Of a stretch of 53,207 nucleotides of DNA, positions 14,902-23,805 are shown in pieces; the first letter of the stretch is position 1, and each line of letters opens with the position of its first letter. The position numbers were made by a program, and so were the translations under genes. This DNA comes from SIG607 sp045586405. GTDB taxonomy: Bacteria > Bacillota > Clostridia > Oscillospirales > Acutalibacteraceae. The stretch lies in assembly GCA_045586405.1 (NCBI GenBank), contig JAZNAG010000004.1, positions 1 through 53,207 of the forward strand, in the 5' to 3' direction. The notes under the pieces were generated by a model, which was not told the origin of the DNA, ran no database searches, and was given only the letters and a program-made list of their open reading frames with translations.

Positions 14902-17236
14902 CTCGGTTTATATTTCCGCTTTCGGCAAATTTCAGGATAAAACCTTTAACTTTACAGACGGGCTCAACCTTATTTACGGTGAGAACGAGGACGGCAAAAC
15001 CACCCTTATGAATTTCATTCGTATGATGTTTTACGGCAGTACTGCCAAAAGCAACGATCCTCTCTACTCAAACCCCAGAAAAAAATACCTCCCACGAAAT
15101 GACAAAGCTATGGCGGGAAGTATAGATTTTACATCCTGCGGCAGAAAATACCGAATAGAGCGCATATTTAAAGCCACAAATTCTGCCGATAAAATTGTTG
15201 TTACCGACCTTTCAACAGGTGAGCGTGAAACCTTTACCGGTAAAGACGATTTGGGCAAAAAATTTATCGGTTTATCAGGCGAAGCGGCAGAGCGAAGCAT
15301 TTTCCTTGCCACAAACGGCGCTATAAGTGAAAACGGTTTAGCTCAGGACGAGCTTAACAGCCGTCTTTCAAACCTTGCTGATACAGGTGTTGAAGATTTA
15401 TCTGTAGAAGCCGTAACCTCAAGACTGGAAAAGGCGAGAAATCTTATTCTCACCAAAACAGGCAGAGGCGGTAAGCTTATAAAGGACAAAGAAAGACTTG
15501 ACGAATTAACCCTTTCACTGAGTAATGCAAGAATTACCGAACAGGCAAGAAAAGAACTGGCCCTCTCTATTGAAAACAGAAAGTCTATGCTAAATAGCGC
15601 AAATCAGGATATAGCAAGACTTACTGCTCAAATCAAAGCGGCAGAGGGTGGCAAACGCTATGCAAAGCTAAAGGAATTCACCGACTGTGCAAAGGCTTTA
15701 GATTCTCTCAATAAAAAGCTTCTTTTAAGTGACGGCAGTTATATTACCAATCAGCTGCTTAGCAATGCCGAGGCATCTCTTGTAGAATACAAGCTTTTGA
15801 ATGACACACTGCCATCACTTATCCAGCGTCACAGCGGTCTTGAAGCCGATATAGAAAAGCTTAAAGAAAGCTTTGGCGGACAGACAGCCGACGATATAAA
15901 AGGCGTTATTGATAATAAAAAAGAGCAGCTTTCTCTCTTTAATCAAAATGGCGAAATACTGAGAAATGAAAAAGCAAAGCTTGAAAACGAAAAAGCTGTT
16001 GCATTTTCAAAGAAACCTGAAATTATACCCGTCTTCCCTGTTTTAATGGTGATTTTCGGGCTTTTATGCGCTGCTTCATTTGTAATTTCACAGTTAAAAC
16101 TGCCCTTATTGGCTACAGGTACGGCAGGTGCGGTACTGTTTCTTTTACTTACCTTGCTTGTTCGCAAAAAGCCGCAAATCAATTTAAAGGAAATAGAAAA
16201 CCGCTTAAGCGAAATCTATAAAGAAAGTGAAAGTAACAGTAAAAAAACAGCGGAAATTTCAGAGGAAATAACCATTCTTACCGCCAAAGAGGCTGTGCAG
16301 CGCCAAAGAGAAAAGGACGCCGGCGAAACCTTTGAAGCAAAGTACGAAGAATATAAAAAGTGCGATGCTGAGCTTAGTGCTAAAACACAGCGCAAAGAAG
16401 AAATTGAAAAGTTTTTAAATCTTCTTAGCGATAAAGAGGATGTATCCTTTAAGGGAATGGAGATAATTTTATTCTCTCACAAAACCAACCTTAATAAACA
16501 AGATGCTTTACTTATGAAATCGGCTATGCTAAAAAAAGACCTTGACGATATAAGCGTAGAATCAGCCGAGGAAGAGCTATCCGCTATACCCGATGGTGCT
16601 ATTTCGGTTGGCGACCTTGACACACTCAATGAACGGCTTATATTTAAAAAGCAAGAAGCTGAGAATTTAAGACAAAAAATCGCAGACGACTCAGCACGTG
16701 CCGCTACCGAGTTTGCCTTTCATACCCACCCCACCCTTATAGAAAAGGAAATTGAAGATTTAAAGGCTCTCATAAACAAAGAAACTCTCTTTTGTGATAG
16801 TATAGATATTGCCGCTTCTGTTTTGGGCGATGCCTTTGCAAAGGTGCGGGAAGGCTTTGGCTCGGCTCTTTCAGAGCGTACTGCTGAAATTTTCGGCAGT
16901 ATCACAAACGGCAAATATAAAAACGTTAATGTTTCAAAAAGCTTTGATATTTCTGTAGAAGAAACCGATGTTTTCGGAACAAACGATTGGCAAACCCTTT
17001 CCGACGGAACTATTGACCAGGCTTATTTTGCTCTGCGCCTTGCGGTTAGCGAATTTTTATCAAAAGACGGCGAAAAACTGCCCCTTATTTTAGATGATCC
17101 CTTTGACCGCTATGATGACAAACGTGCCGAAAGGGCTATGCGGTTTTTAAAAGATTATTGTTCTGACAGTCAAGCATTAATTTTCACCTGCCATAAATCC
17201 TTTACTGAAAATAACGACTTTATAACCCTTAAATAA
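14891..17236 (+). CDS. yhaN: YhaN-like SMC/Rad50-type ATPase
   Basis: The 781-residue protein starts with a Rad50-like ATP head: YGENEDGKTTLMNFIRMMFYG around residue 30-50 holds the Walker A. Two long Lys/Glu-rich coiled-coil arms follow (about 180-370 and 430-620). Between them is a hydrophobic hairpin (about residues 377-430, two membrane segments), as in Bacillus YhaN, where SbcC would have a zinc hook. The C-terminal head has LSDGTIDQAYFALRLA (signature) and PLILDDPFDRYDD (Walker B). It acts with YhaO and is probably membrane-tethered. Start ATG 14891 after GGGGAGG; a TTG one codon upstream is an alternative. Confidence 0.88.
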   Translation: MKINSVYISAFGKFQDKTFNFTDGLNLIYGENEDGKTTLMNFIRMMFYGSTAKSNDPLYSNPRKKYLPRNDKAMAGSIDFTSCGRKYRIERIFKATNSADKIVVTDLSTGERETFTGKDDLGKKFIGLSGEAAERSIFLATNGAISENGLAQDELNSRLSNLADTGVEDLSVEAVTSRLEKARNLILTKTGRGGKLIKDKERLDELTLSLSNARITEQARKELALSIENRKSMLNSANQDIARLTAQIKAAEGGKRYAKLKEFTDCAKALDSLNKKLLLSDGSYITNQLLSNAEASLVEYKLLNDTLPSLIQRHSGLEADIEKLKESFGGQTADDIKGVIDNKKEQLSLFNQNGEILRNEKAKLENEKAVAFSKKPEIIPVFPVLMVIFGLLCAASFVISQLKLPLLATGTAGAVLFLLLTLLVRKKPQINLKEIENRLSEIYKESESNSKKTAEISEEITILTAKEAVQRQREKDAGETFEAKYEEYKKCDAELSAKTQRKEEIEKFLNLLSDKEDVSFKGMEIILFSHKTNLNKQDALLMKSAMLKKDLDDISVESAEEELSAIPDGAISVGDLDTLNERLIFKKQEAENLRQKIADDSARAATEFAFHTHPTLIEKEIEDLKALINKETLFCDSIDIAASVLGDAFAKVREGFGSALSERTAEIFGSITNGKYKNVNVSKSFDISVEETDVFGTNDWQTLSDGTIDQAYFALRLAVSEFLSKDGEKLPLILDDPFDRYDDKRAERAMRFLKDYCSDSQALIFTCHKSFTENNDFITLK

Positions 17237-17240
17237 AATA

Positions 17241-17268
17241 AAAAACCGTTCCCTCGGGAACGGTTTTT
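17241..17268. terminator. Bidirectional terminator between yhaN and ispH-rpsA
   Basis: AAAAACCGTTCCC/GGGAACGGTTTTT inverted repeat, with the innermost pair probably open to give a 4-nt loop. It is T-rich in both directions. Confidence 0.88.
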
Positions 17269-17277
17269 ATTTTTAAA

Positions 17278-19299
17278 TTATTCTGCGGTTTCTTCAGCAG
17301 GAACTTCTTCAGCAACTTCCTCAACAACAGCTTCTTCTACAGGAGCTTCTTCGGGAAGAAGAGCGCGGATAGAAAGGCTTACACGCTTCTTATCAGCGTC
17401 AACAGCAATAATCTTTGCTTCAACTTCCTGACCGATAGAAAGTTCATCCTGAGGCTTAGCAACGTGCTTGTTAGCTATCTGAGAAATATGGATAAGACCG
17501 TCAATACCGGGGATAATACGGGCAAATGCGCCGTAGGTGGTCATGCTAACGATAGTAACCTTAACAGTATCATCAATCTCAAAGTTCTTTTCAAAGATAA
17601 CCCACGGATTTTCCTCAGGCTTCTTATAACCGAGAGAAATTTTCTTCTTTTCGGTGTCAATAGCCTTTACATAAACCTCTACGGTATCGCCAACGAGAAC
17701 AACCTCGCTGGGATTTTTAATTCTCTGCCAAGAAAGTTCAGAGATATGAACCATTCCGTCAATACCGCCAAGGTCAACGAATGCGCCATAGCTGGTAAGT
17801 GATTTAACGGTTCCTGTAAAGCGCTCACCAACAGCAATGGTTTCCCAAAGTTTGCTGGCAGCAGCTTTTCTTTCTTCCTTAAGTATATTGCGGATAGAGC
17901 CGATAGCTCTTCTGCCGCGACCGATTTCAATAATTTGGAAACGAACTTCTTTACCTTTAAGCTCATCAAGTGATTCGTTTCTGGTAAGGGTAGCCTGTGA
18001 AGCGGGGATGAAAATGCGAATACCGTTACTGTAAACAGTAATACCGCCCTTGATAACGTCCTTAACAATACCTGTAAGGATTTCGCCACTATCTTTGGCA
18101 GCAACAATATTATCCCAACCGGCAATAGCATCGAAGCGGCGCTTTGAGAGCATTACGGTTCCTTCCTGATCATTTGTGCGCATAATAATGAGATTCATTG
18201 TGTCGCCAACACTAACTTCCTTTAAGATATCTGCGGCGGGATCAGCTGAATACTCGTCTTTAGAGATATATCCGGCAAGACCTCTGCCAATATCCACCTG
18301 AATCTCGTTCTCGCTTACTGCAAGAACAGTACCAGCAACCTTCTGATCTCCGGTCAATGCGCTGAGGGATGCCTCGAATGCTTCTTCATCAGTCATTTCC
18401 TCAAAGCTTTTCTGAACAGCCTCTTCTACCTGTTCAACCGATTGTAAATTTTCCGACATGGTTTTAATAACCTCCTTAATGATATGCGCCGGCGTAGATG
18501 CTCCGGCGACAACCCCGATGTTTTCCTTGCCTTTATACATTTCTTCGCTAAGGTCTTTCGCGGTAGAAATAAAGTAGGTGTGCTCACAGTTGGCAGAGCA
18601 AACGTCATATAGCTTTGCTGTGTTTGAACTATTCTGTCCGCCAATAACTATCATACAGTCACTTGATTTTGACAGAACCTCTGCTTCACTCTGGCGCATC
18701 GCAGTCGCATTACATATTGTATCAAAAACTAAAGCATTTGTATACCCTTTTTTTAATTTTTTTTGACATTCAGCCCAAATTTCTGCATTAAATGTGGTCT
18801 GAGCAACCGCAATAACGGTTTTTTCATTGAATTCCGGGTGATTTTCTATAAGTTTTTCCAGTTCATCACCGTTTGAGTAAACATAGGTTGGTGTATTTAC
18901 GGCATTACCACAAATACCGATTACTTCATGATGCAGAGGGTCCCCTGCAATTAAAATAACATTATCCTCGCCCGAATACTCACTTACTATTTTGTGTATC
19001 TTGGCAACAAAGGGACAGGTAGCATCTACTACATTTGCCCCCGTTCTTTCTGCCCTTTCCATTATTGCCTTCGGAACACCATGAGAGCGTATGACAAGAG
19101 TGTCACCGTCCTTGGCTTCTTCCGGCTCTTCTATAACCCGAACACCCTTTTTGAGCAGTTCTTCTACCATCTGCTCGTTATGTATTATGGGACCTAAGGT
19201 ACATACTTTTTTCCCTTCATCTGCAAGGTTTTCAACAATGCTTACGGCTCTGTTTACGCCAAAACAAAAACCTGCTGTTTTTGCAAGTGTTATTTTCAA
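17278..19299 (-). CDS. ispH-rpsA: Bifunctional HMBPP reductase / ribosomal protein S1 (IspH-RpsA fusion)
   Basis: Residues 1 to about 280 are IspH (LytB), the [4Fe-4S] reductase that makes IPP and DMAPP at the end of the MEP pathway; the three cluster cysteines are in GFCFGVN, DATCPFV and CNATAMRQ. After a linker come four S1 RNA-binding repeats (about 325-395, 410-480, 495-565, 580-650) and an acidic Glu/Ala/Val-rich tail. This fusion is known in Clostridia. I use TTG at 19297-19299, where the TGA of plsC overlaps (TTGA) and the protein begins MKITLAKTAGFCFGV like other LytB proteins; the ATG at 19314 would sit in its ribosome binding site. It ends the ten-gene operon. Length 673 residues. 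Confidence 0.95.
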   Translation of the reverse strand: MKITLAKTAGFCFGVNRAVSIVENLADEGKKVCTLGPIIHNEQMVEELLKKGVRVIEEPEEAKDGDTLVIRSHGVPKAIMERAERTGANVVDATCPFVAKIHKIVSEYSGEDNVILIAGDPLHHEVIGICGNAVNTPTYVYSNGDELEKLIENHPEFNEKTVIAVAQTTFNAEIWAECQKKLKKGYTNALVFDTICNATAMRQSEAEVLSKSSDCMIVIGGQNSSNTAKLYDVCSANCEHTYFISTAKDLSEEMYKGKENIGVVAGASTPAHIIKEVIKTMSENLQSVEQVEEAVQKSFEEMTDEEAFEASLSALTGDQKVAGTVLAVSENEIQVDIGRGLAGYISKDEYSADPAADILKEVSVGDTMNLIIMRTNDQEGTVMLSKRRFDAIAGWDNIVAAKDSGEILTGIVKDVIKGGITVYSNGIRIFIPASQATLTRNESLDELKGKEVRFQIIEIGRGRRAIGSIRNILKEERKAAASKLWETIAVGERFTGTVKSLTSYGAFVDLGGIDGMVHISELSWQRIKNPSEVVLVGDTVEVYVKAIDTEKKKISLGYKKPEENPWVIFEKNFEIDDTVKVTIVSMTTYGAFARIIPGIDGLIHISQIANKHVAKPQDELSIGQEVEAKIIAVDADKKRVSLSIRALLPEEAPVEEAVVEEVAEEVPAEETAE

Positions 19300-19898
19300 T
19301 GTTTCATCTCCCAAAGCTGTGTGATTTTATCGGTAATAAGCTCTGTAACTTTGCGTATAACTGTTTTTCCCGTCTCGCCGTCTGAATATTCGTCATAAGA
19401 AATAAGACTGCCAAAACGAAATGACGCCTTCTGCAGAAAACGCACCTTGGCTTTATCTCTGTAAACAGCACAGGGCAAAATAGGGGCCTTGGTGGACAGC
19501 GCCAACATAGCGGCGCCCGGTTTCGCTTTATGGGGTGCGCCGTCGGTATGCCTTGTACCCTCAGGAAAAATGCCTAAAATTTTGCCGTCATTTAAAATTT
19601 CTTCGGCTTTGTTTATGGCACTTTTATCCCCTGTTCGTCTGTTAACGGGGAAAGCGCCCAGCTTTGTTAAAAGAAAGGCAAAAATCTTATTTTTAAACAG
19701 CTCGTCCTTTGCCATAAAATGAATTTGTCTTGGGCAAAGTATTGCCATAAAAATTATATCACTTATAGAGGTATGATTACAGCAGAGAATCAGCGCACCG
19801 TCACTTGGAATATTATGTACTCCGTATTTTTTAATACGGAAGAAAAGGTGTGCAAAAACAGAAACTATGCCGCGTATTACTCTGTAAAAAAGGCTCAT
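19296..19898 (-). CDS. plsC: 1-acyl-sn-glycerol-3-phosphate acyltransferase
   Basis: The 200-residue PlsC acylates lysophosphatidate to phosphatidate at the membrane. The catalytic HX4D is in CNHTSISDIIF (about residues 40-50) and the glycerophosphate-binding motif is FPEGTRHTDGA (about 114-124). The N-terminus is hydrophobic enough for one membrane anchor. Its ATG overlaps the cmk stop (ATGA) and its TGA overlaps the ispH TTG, so it is coupled on both sides. Confidence 0.93.
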   Translation of the reverse strand: MSLFYRVIRGIVSVFAHLFFRIKKYGVHNIPSDGALILCCNHTSISDIIFMAILCPRQIHFMAKDELFKNKIFAFLLTKLGAFPVNRRTGDKSAINKAEEILNDGKILGIFPEGTRHTDGAPHKAKPGAAMLALSTKAPILPCAVYRDKAKVRFLQKASFRFGSLISYDEYSDGETGKTVIRKVTELITDKITQLWEMKH

Positions 19899-20566
19899 AT
19901 ATTTTTCTCCTTAATTATATCAAGAAGCATTTCTAAAGACTGTTCTACATTTTTACCCGTTGTATCGGCAATTATACTGTCCTCGGCAGGTTTTAAGGGA
20001 GCAACAGCTCTGTGAGAATCATTATAGTCACGCTCTCTCATATCGGCAAGTACCTCTTCAAAGGTAACCTCTGTTCCCTTTTCTTTAAGTTCTTTAAAAC
20101 GGCGCATTGCTCTTTCCTCGTCCGATGCGGTAAGAAAAATCTTGACCTGTGCATCGGGCAAAACAACAGTGCCGATATCTCTGCCGTCCATTACGCAGTT
20201 GTACTTTTTAGCAAAATCTCTCTGCATATCTAGAAGAAAGGCGCGTACCTGCGGCTTTGCAGAAACGGCAGAAGCCATCATAGAAGCTTTTGGAGTTCTG
20301 ATTTCCTCGCTGACATCTTCACCGTTTAAAAGCACGTGCTGAACACCATCAACAAACTTAATATCCACCTTTATTTTACTAAGTTGCTTTTCTATATCGC
20401 AGTTTAAATCGGTGTCGATACCCTGTCTTGAGAAAGCAAGACCGATAGCGCGGTAGAGAGCGCCTGTATCAATATAAATATAACCCAGTTCGCTCGAAAG
20501 CGCCTTTGCCAGTGAACTTTTACCCGCACCTGCAGGGCCGTCGATTGCTATTGCAACAGTTTTCAT
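19895..20566 (-). CDS. cmk: Cytidylate kinase
   Basis: The 223-residue kinase converts CMP and dCMP to diphosphates. The P-loop is IAIDGPAGAGKSS (about residues 5-17), followed by YIYIDTGALYRAIG, the CMP-site segment, and DGRDIGTVV near 147-155. I use ATG 20566, 8 nt after GAGGAGAG; the longer frame adds 11 residues upstream of that site. The gene order cmk-plsC-ispH-rpsA is common in Clostridia. Confidence 0.95.
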   Translation of the reverse strand: MKTVAIAIDGPAGAGKSSLAKALSSELGYIYIDTGALYRAIGLAFSRQGIDTDLNCDIEKQLSKIKVDIKFVDGVQHVLLNGEDVSEEIRTPKASMMASAVSAKPQVRAFLLDMQRDFAKKYNCVMDGRDIGTVVLPDAQVKIFLTASDEERAMRRFKELKEKGTEVTFEEVLADMRERDYNDSHRAVAPLKPAEDSIIADTTGKNVEQSLEMLLDIIKEKNI

Positions 20567-20570
20567 AACT

Positions 20571-21809
20571 TTAACTCTCCTCAAAACTTTTTCCTGCAAG
20601 ATAGCCTGTTGAAAAAGCTATCTGCAAATTAAATCCGCCTGTATAAGCATCAACATCTATTATCTCACCTGCAAAATAAAGTCCTTTAAGTATTTTGGAC
20701 TGCATAGTGGCAGGGTCAATTTCCTTAACATTTATTCCGCCGCTTGTTATTATTGCTTCTTCAATAGGACGGGTACCTGTTACCGTCATTTTTATTTTTT
20801 TAAGAAGTGCGCAAAAATCGTTTCTCTCTTTTTTACTTATCTGATTTACCTTTGTATCAGCAGGTATTCCCGACAGCAAAACTGCAATGGGAATAAGCTT
20901 TTGAGGAAGCAATTTATCAAGAGCGTTTCTGAAGTTTTTATTGGTGTTTTCAGCAAAATCTCTTTGCAGTCTTTTGTCCAGCTGCTCAATAGTTAAGGCC
21001 GGTTTTAAATCAAGTTCGCAAAAATACTGCTTTTTATCCATATATTTCATATGCGCCGAAGCGCTCAGCACCAATGGTCCGCTTATGCCAAAATGTGTAA
21101 AAAGCATTTCTCCCTGCTCTGAGTATATAGGTTTCTTTTTGTCTTCTTCATAAACCGACAGTTCCACATTTTTAAGCGAAAGCCCCATAAGTTTTGCGCA
21201 AAAACCCTCTTTAATGCAAAGAGGAATAAGACTGGGACGAAGTTCTTTAATGCTATGTCCTACCTTTTCCGCCATTACATAGCCGTCCCCCGTAGAACCC
21301 GTGCCGCTGTAGGAAAGACCGCCTGTAGCAAGAATAACCTTTTTACAGTCTATTTTCTCGCCCTTTTCGGTGAGAACTCCAGTAACGGCGCCGTTACTAT
21401 GCAAAATTTCAACTGCTCTGCCGCAAAGTAACTGAATGCCGTTTTTACGAGCGCCTTTAAGCAAAGCATCGGCAATATCCATAGCCTTGTCCGATACAGG
21501 AAAAACGCGGTTGCCTCTTTCGGTTTTAAGAGGTACACCCAAAGACTCTATGTAATTTATAGTATCTCCCGAATTAAATGATTTAAAAGCAGAATAAAGA
21601 AACTTATTATTAGTTCTCACATTGGCAATAAGGGTATCCATAGAGCAGTTGTTTGTAACATTACATCTGCCCTTGCCTGTCACAAGTATTTTTCTGCCTG
21701 TTCTTTCATTCTTCTCCAAAATGGCAACCTTTTTGCCCATACCACCGGCAGTTGCCGCCGCCATAAGCCCTGCAGCACCACCGCCTATAACTACTACATC
21801 AAAACACAT
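20571..21809 (-). CDS. HI0933/YhiN family FAD-dependent oxidoreductase
   Basis: The 412-residue flavoprotein starts with the dinucleotide-binding VVVIGGGAAGLMAA (residues 5-18), then KNERTGRKILVTGKGRCNVTN (about 34-54), typical of the HI0933/BaiN-like family, and ends with the second FAD-contact region ...FAGEIIDVDAYTGGFNLQIAFSTGY. The cellular substrate of this widespread family is not established. It is 4 nt from cmk and 1 nt from the upstream membrane protein gene, inside the operon. Confidence 0.9.
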   Translation of the reverse strand: MCFDVVVIGGGAAGLMAAATAGGMGKKVAILEKNERTGRKILVTGKGRCNVTNNCSMDTLIANVRTNNKFLYSAFKSFNSGDTINYIESLGVPLKTERGNRVFPVSDKAMDIADALLKGARKNGIQLLCGRAVEILHSNGAVTGVLTEKGEKIDCKKVILATGGLSYSGTGSTGDGYVMAEKVGHSIKELRPSLIPLCIKEGFCAKLMGLSLKNVELSVYEEDKKKPIYSEQGEMLFTHFGISGPLVLSASAHMKYMDKKQYFCELDLKPALTIEQLDKRLQRDFAENTNKNFRNALDKLLPQKLIPIAVLLSGIPADTKVNQISKKERNDFCALLKKIKMTVTGTRPIEEAIITSGGINVKEIDPATMQSKILKGLYFAGEIIDVDAYTGGFNLQIAFSTGYLAGKSFEES

Positions 21810-21810
21810 A

Positions 21811-22344
21811 CTAAAATCTCATTATCTTTTTTATTTTTTCGTGAAGCCTTATCATATATACCGCACAAATTCTTGCAAGGCAGATATCATAAAGCACAAA
21901 TGCCACATTACCTAAAGCGTACAGAACCAAGGCTGTATATTTGCCGAATTCTCTTGTACTTTCAAGCGGTATACTAAATACCTTGGCAAAAACAAAGTAA
22001 ACAAGAGTTACAGCGATATTAAAGCTTAAAAACTTTAAAATGTACTCTGCTACTCTGCTTTTTATGCTCTCAAACACGCTTTTTAAAATCGGATAATATC
22101 CGAAAAAGCAGACATACATAAGCTTTGCCTCAGGCTCGGCAAATAACATTACCAGCACCGAGGAAGCAATATAGGTAACTAATGCATAGGTCTTTGAAAG
22201 CTCAACGAGAGGAAGTATTATCAGCGCCCCTGAAACAGCAGGAACGGCATAGGTAAGATAAGGGAAATACGATGCCGCCATAAGCGCTGTTATCAGCGCA
22301 CAAATGAGAGCGCAAAAGGTAATATAAGCCGTCTTCTTTTTCAT
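21811..22344 (-). CDS. Integral membrane protein of unknown function
   Basis: The 177-residue product has about five hydrophobic segments (roughly residues 7-27, 32-50, 55-70, 105-125, 135-160) and short basic loops. The C-terminus is basic (RLHEKIKKIMRF) and probably cytoplasmic. I recognise no family motif; it has the size of small ECF-type or rod-morphogenesis-like membrane proteins but no diagnostic residues. It sits 1 nt from both the J-domain gene and the HI0933 gene, so it is probably expressed with them. Confidence 0.7.
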   Translation of the reverse strand: MKKKTAYITFCALICALITALMAASYFPYLTYAVPAVSGALIILPLVELSKTYALVTYIASSVLVMLFAEPEAKLMYVCFFGYYPILKSVFESIKSRVAEYILKFLSFNIAVTLVYFVFAKVFSIPLESTREFGKYTALVLYALGNVAFVLYDICLARICAVYMIRLHEKIKKIMRF

Positions 22345-22345
22345 A

Positions 22346-22945
22346 TCAGCAGCACCTTATAAGGTCGCCGCCCATACATTCACAGCAACAGTCGGCGCAT
22401 ATAAGGGTTTGACAGCAGCTGCAAGCATCCATACCGCCCATATTCGTACCGCTTCTGTAAGGGTTGCCGAAATTACCCCTGCTTTGATGCTGAATTTTGC
22501 GATAAGCCTCAGCATACTCAGGGTTTGACGGATCAAGACGACAAGCGTTGGCAAAGCTTGAATAGGCGCTGTCAAAATAACCTCGTCTATACTGCACCAT
22601 ACCGCTTAAAAAGTACCATTCGGCGCTGCGCTTATCAACTGGCACACCGTCAAGCACCACTTGAGCCTGGTCAATTTGCCCTCTGTTTATCATATCTCTT
22701 ATATCTTTGAATTCACCGGGCGCCGTATATGCGTTGCCACCCTTTGCACCGCCGCCTCTGCGCGAATTCATAATAGCGCCATAAGCATCATTTATTTCCT
22801 TCATTTTTTCAGCGGCAAGGTCAGACAGCGGATTATCGGCATAGTTATCGGGATGATATTTACGGGCAAGTTCTCTATACGCCTTTTTAATATCTTCATC
22901 ACTTGCGTTTTTGTCTACACCTAAAATAGAATACGGATCTGTCAT
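22346..22945 (-). CDS. J-domain protein with Cys-rich C-terminus
   Basis: Residues 1-70 are a J domain (DPYSILGVDKNASDEDIKKAY, with HPD at about 31-33), which stimulates an Hsp70 ATPase. Residues about 90-150 look like one or two TPR-type helical repeats (AEWYFLSGMVQYRRGYFDSA). The last 27 residues hold ten cysteines (CSCC...CADCCCEC...CC), unlike the CXXCXGXG zinc repeats of DnaJ, so this is a specialised co-chaperone, perhaps metal-binding. It overlaps the DUF5685 gene by 4 nt. The client is unknown. Confidence 0.85.
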   Translation of the reverse strand: MTDPYSILGVDKNASDEDIKKAYRELARKYHPDNYADNPLSDLAAEKMKEINDAYGAIMNSRRGGGAKGGNAYTAPGEFKDIRDMINRGQIDQAQVVLDGVPVDKRSAEWYFLSGMVQYRRGYFDSAYSSFANACRLDPSNPEYAEAYRKIQHQSRGNFGNPYRSGTNMGGMDACSCCQTLICADCCCECMGGDLIRCC

Positions 22946-23787
22946 TTTTTCTTCTCCATTCGGTTTATTTCGCTATTCATTGTATCTTCAAGACCGACAT
23001 AAATTATGTTGCCTAAAATATCTTTAAACCTTTTAACCTCTAAAAGCTCAAAGGCTTTTTCGGCTTCATTTATAACTATATAAAGCTGTTCTTTAATTTT
23101 TTCTTTTGCCTCTTGCTCTGAAAGCATTGATACAGGATTAAAGGCACCCTTTTTAACATCTTCTTTTCTGTCAACAAGACAGTCAAGCAGGTAGATATAT
23201 CTGCCGAGCAGAGTGCCAAGGTGACTCAGCACCTGTCGGTTTCTTTGGTTGTTAGAGCACATTTCAAAAAGCTTTGACAGCATTTTACTGCTGGGGTTTG
23301 CGGCATCGTCAAGGCTGCAGTTTTTATTTCTTTCCGCCTCATTTTGTTCTTTAATATACTCTGCTGCCGCCGCCTCAACAAGCGGATATTTTGCTTTTGC
23401 CTTTTTAAAGGCAGAGGCAAATATTTTAGACAGTAAAACGGCAGTAAATTTTTTAATGCCTTTTTCGTCGTTTATATCGTCTGTAAATTTATAGTAGCTT
23501 AGTATTATAAGCGCGGCGGAAGACAGTGAAAAGGGTTCTTCCTCTTTACAATAGGCGCATTTTTTAAGAGGATTGCAAACGCAGTTTTTTTTAAAAACAC
23601 CGTCAAATCCGTCTTTTAAAGAAAGCTCTAAAAGTGCGGTAAAGGTAAAATCATAATTTAAGGCAAGGCGTGTTATAATACCGTAATCTTTGCCCAGTTT
23701 TTTGCAAAGCGAACAGTATACCGCTTTGTACATTTCATATTCTTTAACCTTCATTTCGGGTTTTGATATACGAATATAGCCAAACAC
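22942..23787 (-). CDS. DUF5685 family protein
   Basis: The 281-residue protein begins MFGYIRISKPEMKVKEYE and has the Cys pairs YCSLCKKLG (about residues 29-37) and CVCNPLKKCAYC (about 68-79), typical of DUF5685. The rest is predicted all-helical and rich in Lys/Glu, without membrane segments. The Cys clusters suggest a metal site. It is coupled (ATGA overlap) to the Cys-rich J-domain gene, so the two may work together; that is inference. Function unknown. Confidence 0.8.
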   Translation of the reverse strand: MFGYIRISKPEMKVKEYEMYKAVYCSLCKKLGKDYGIITRLALNYDFTFTALLELSLKDGFDGVFKKNCVCNPLKKCAYCKEEEPFSLSSAALIILSYYKFTDDINDEKGIKKFTAVLLSKIFASAFKKAKAKYPLVEAAAAEYIKEQNEAERNKNCSLDDAANPSSKMLSKLFEMCSNNQRNRQVLSHLGTLLGRYIYLLDCLVDRKEDVKKGAFNPVSMLSEQEAKEKIKEQLYIVINEAEKAFELLEVKRFKDILGNIIYVGLEDTMNSEINRMEKKK

Positions 23788-23805
23788 TTACCTCACCCCT
23801 TTATT

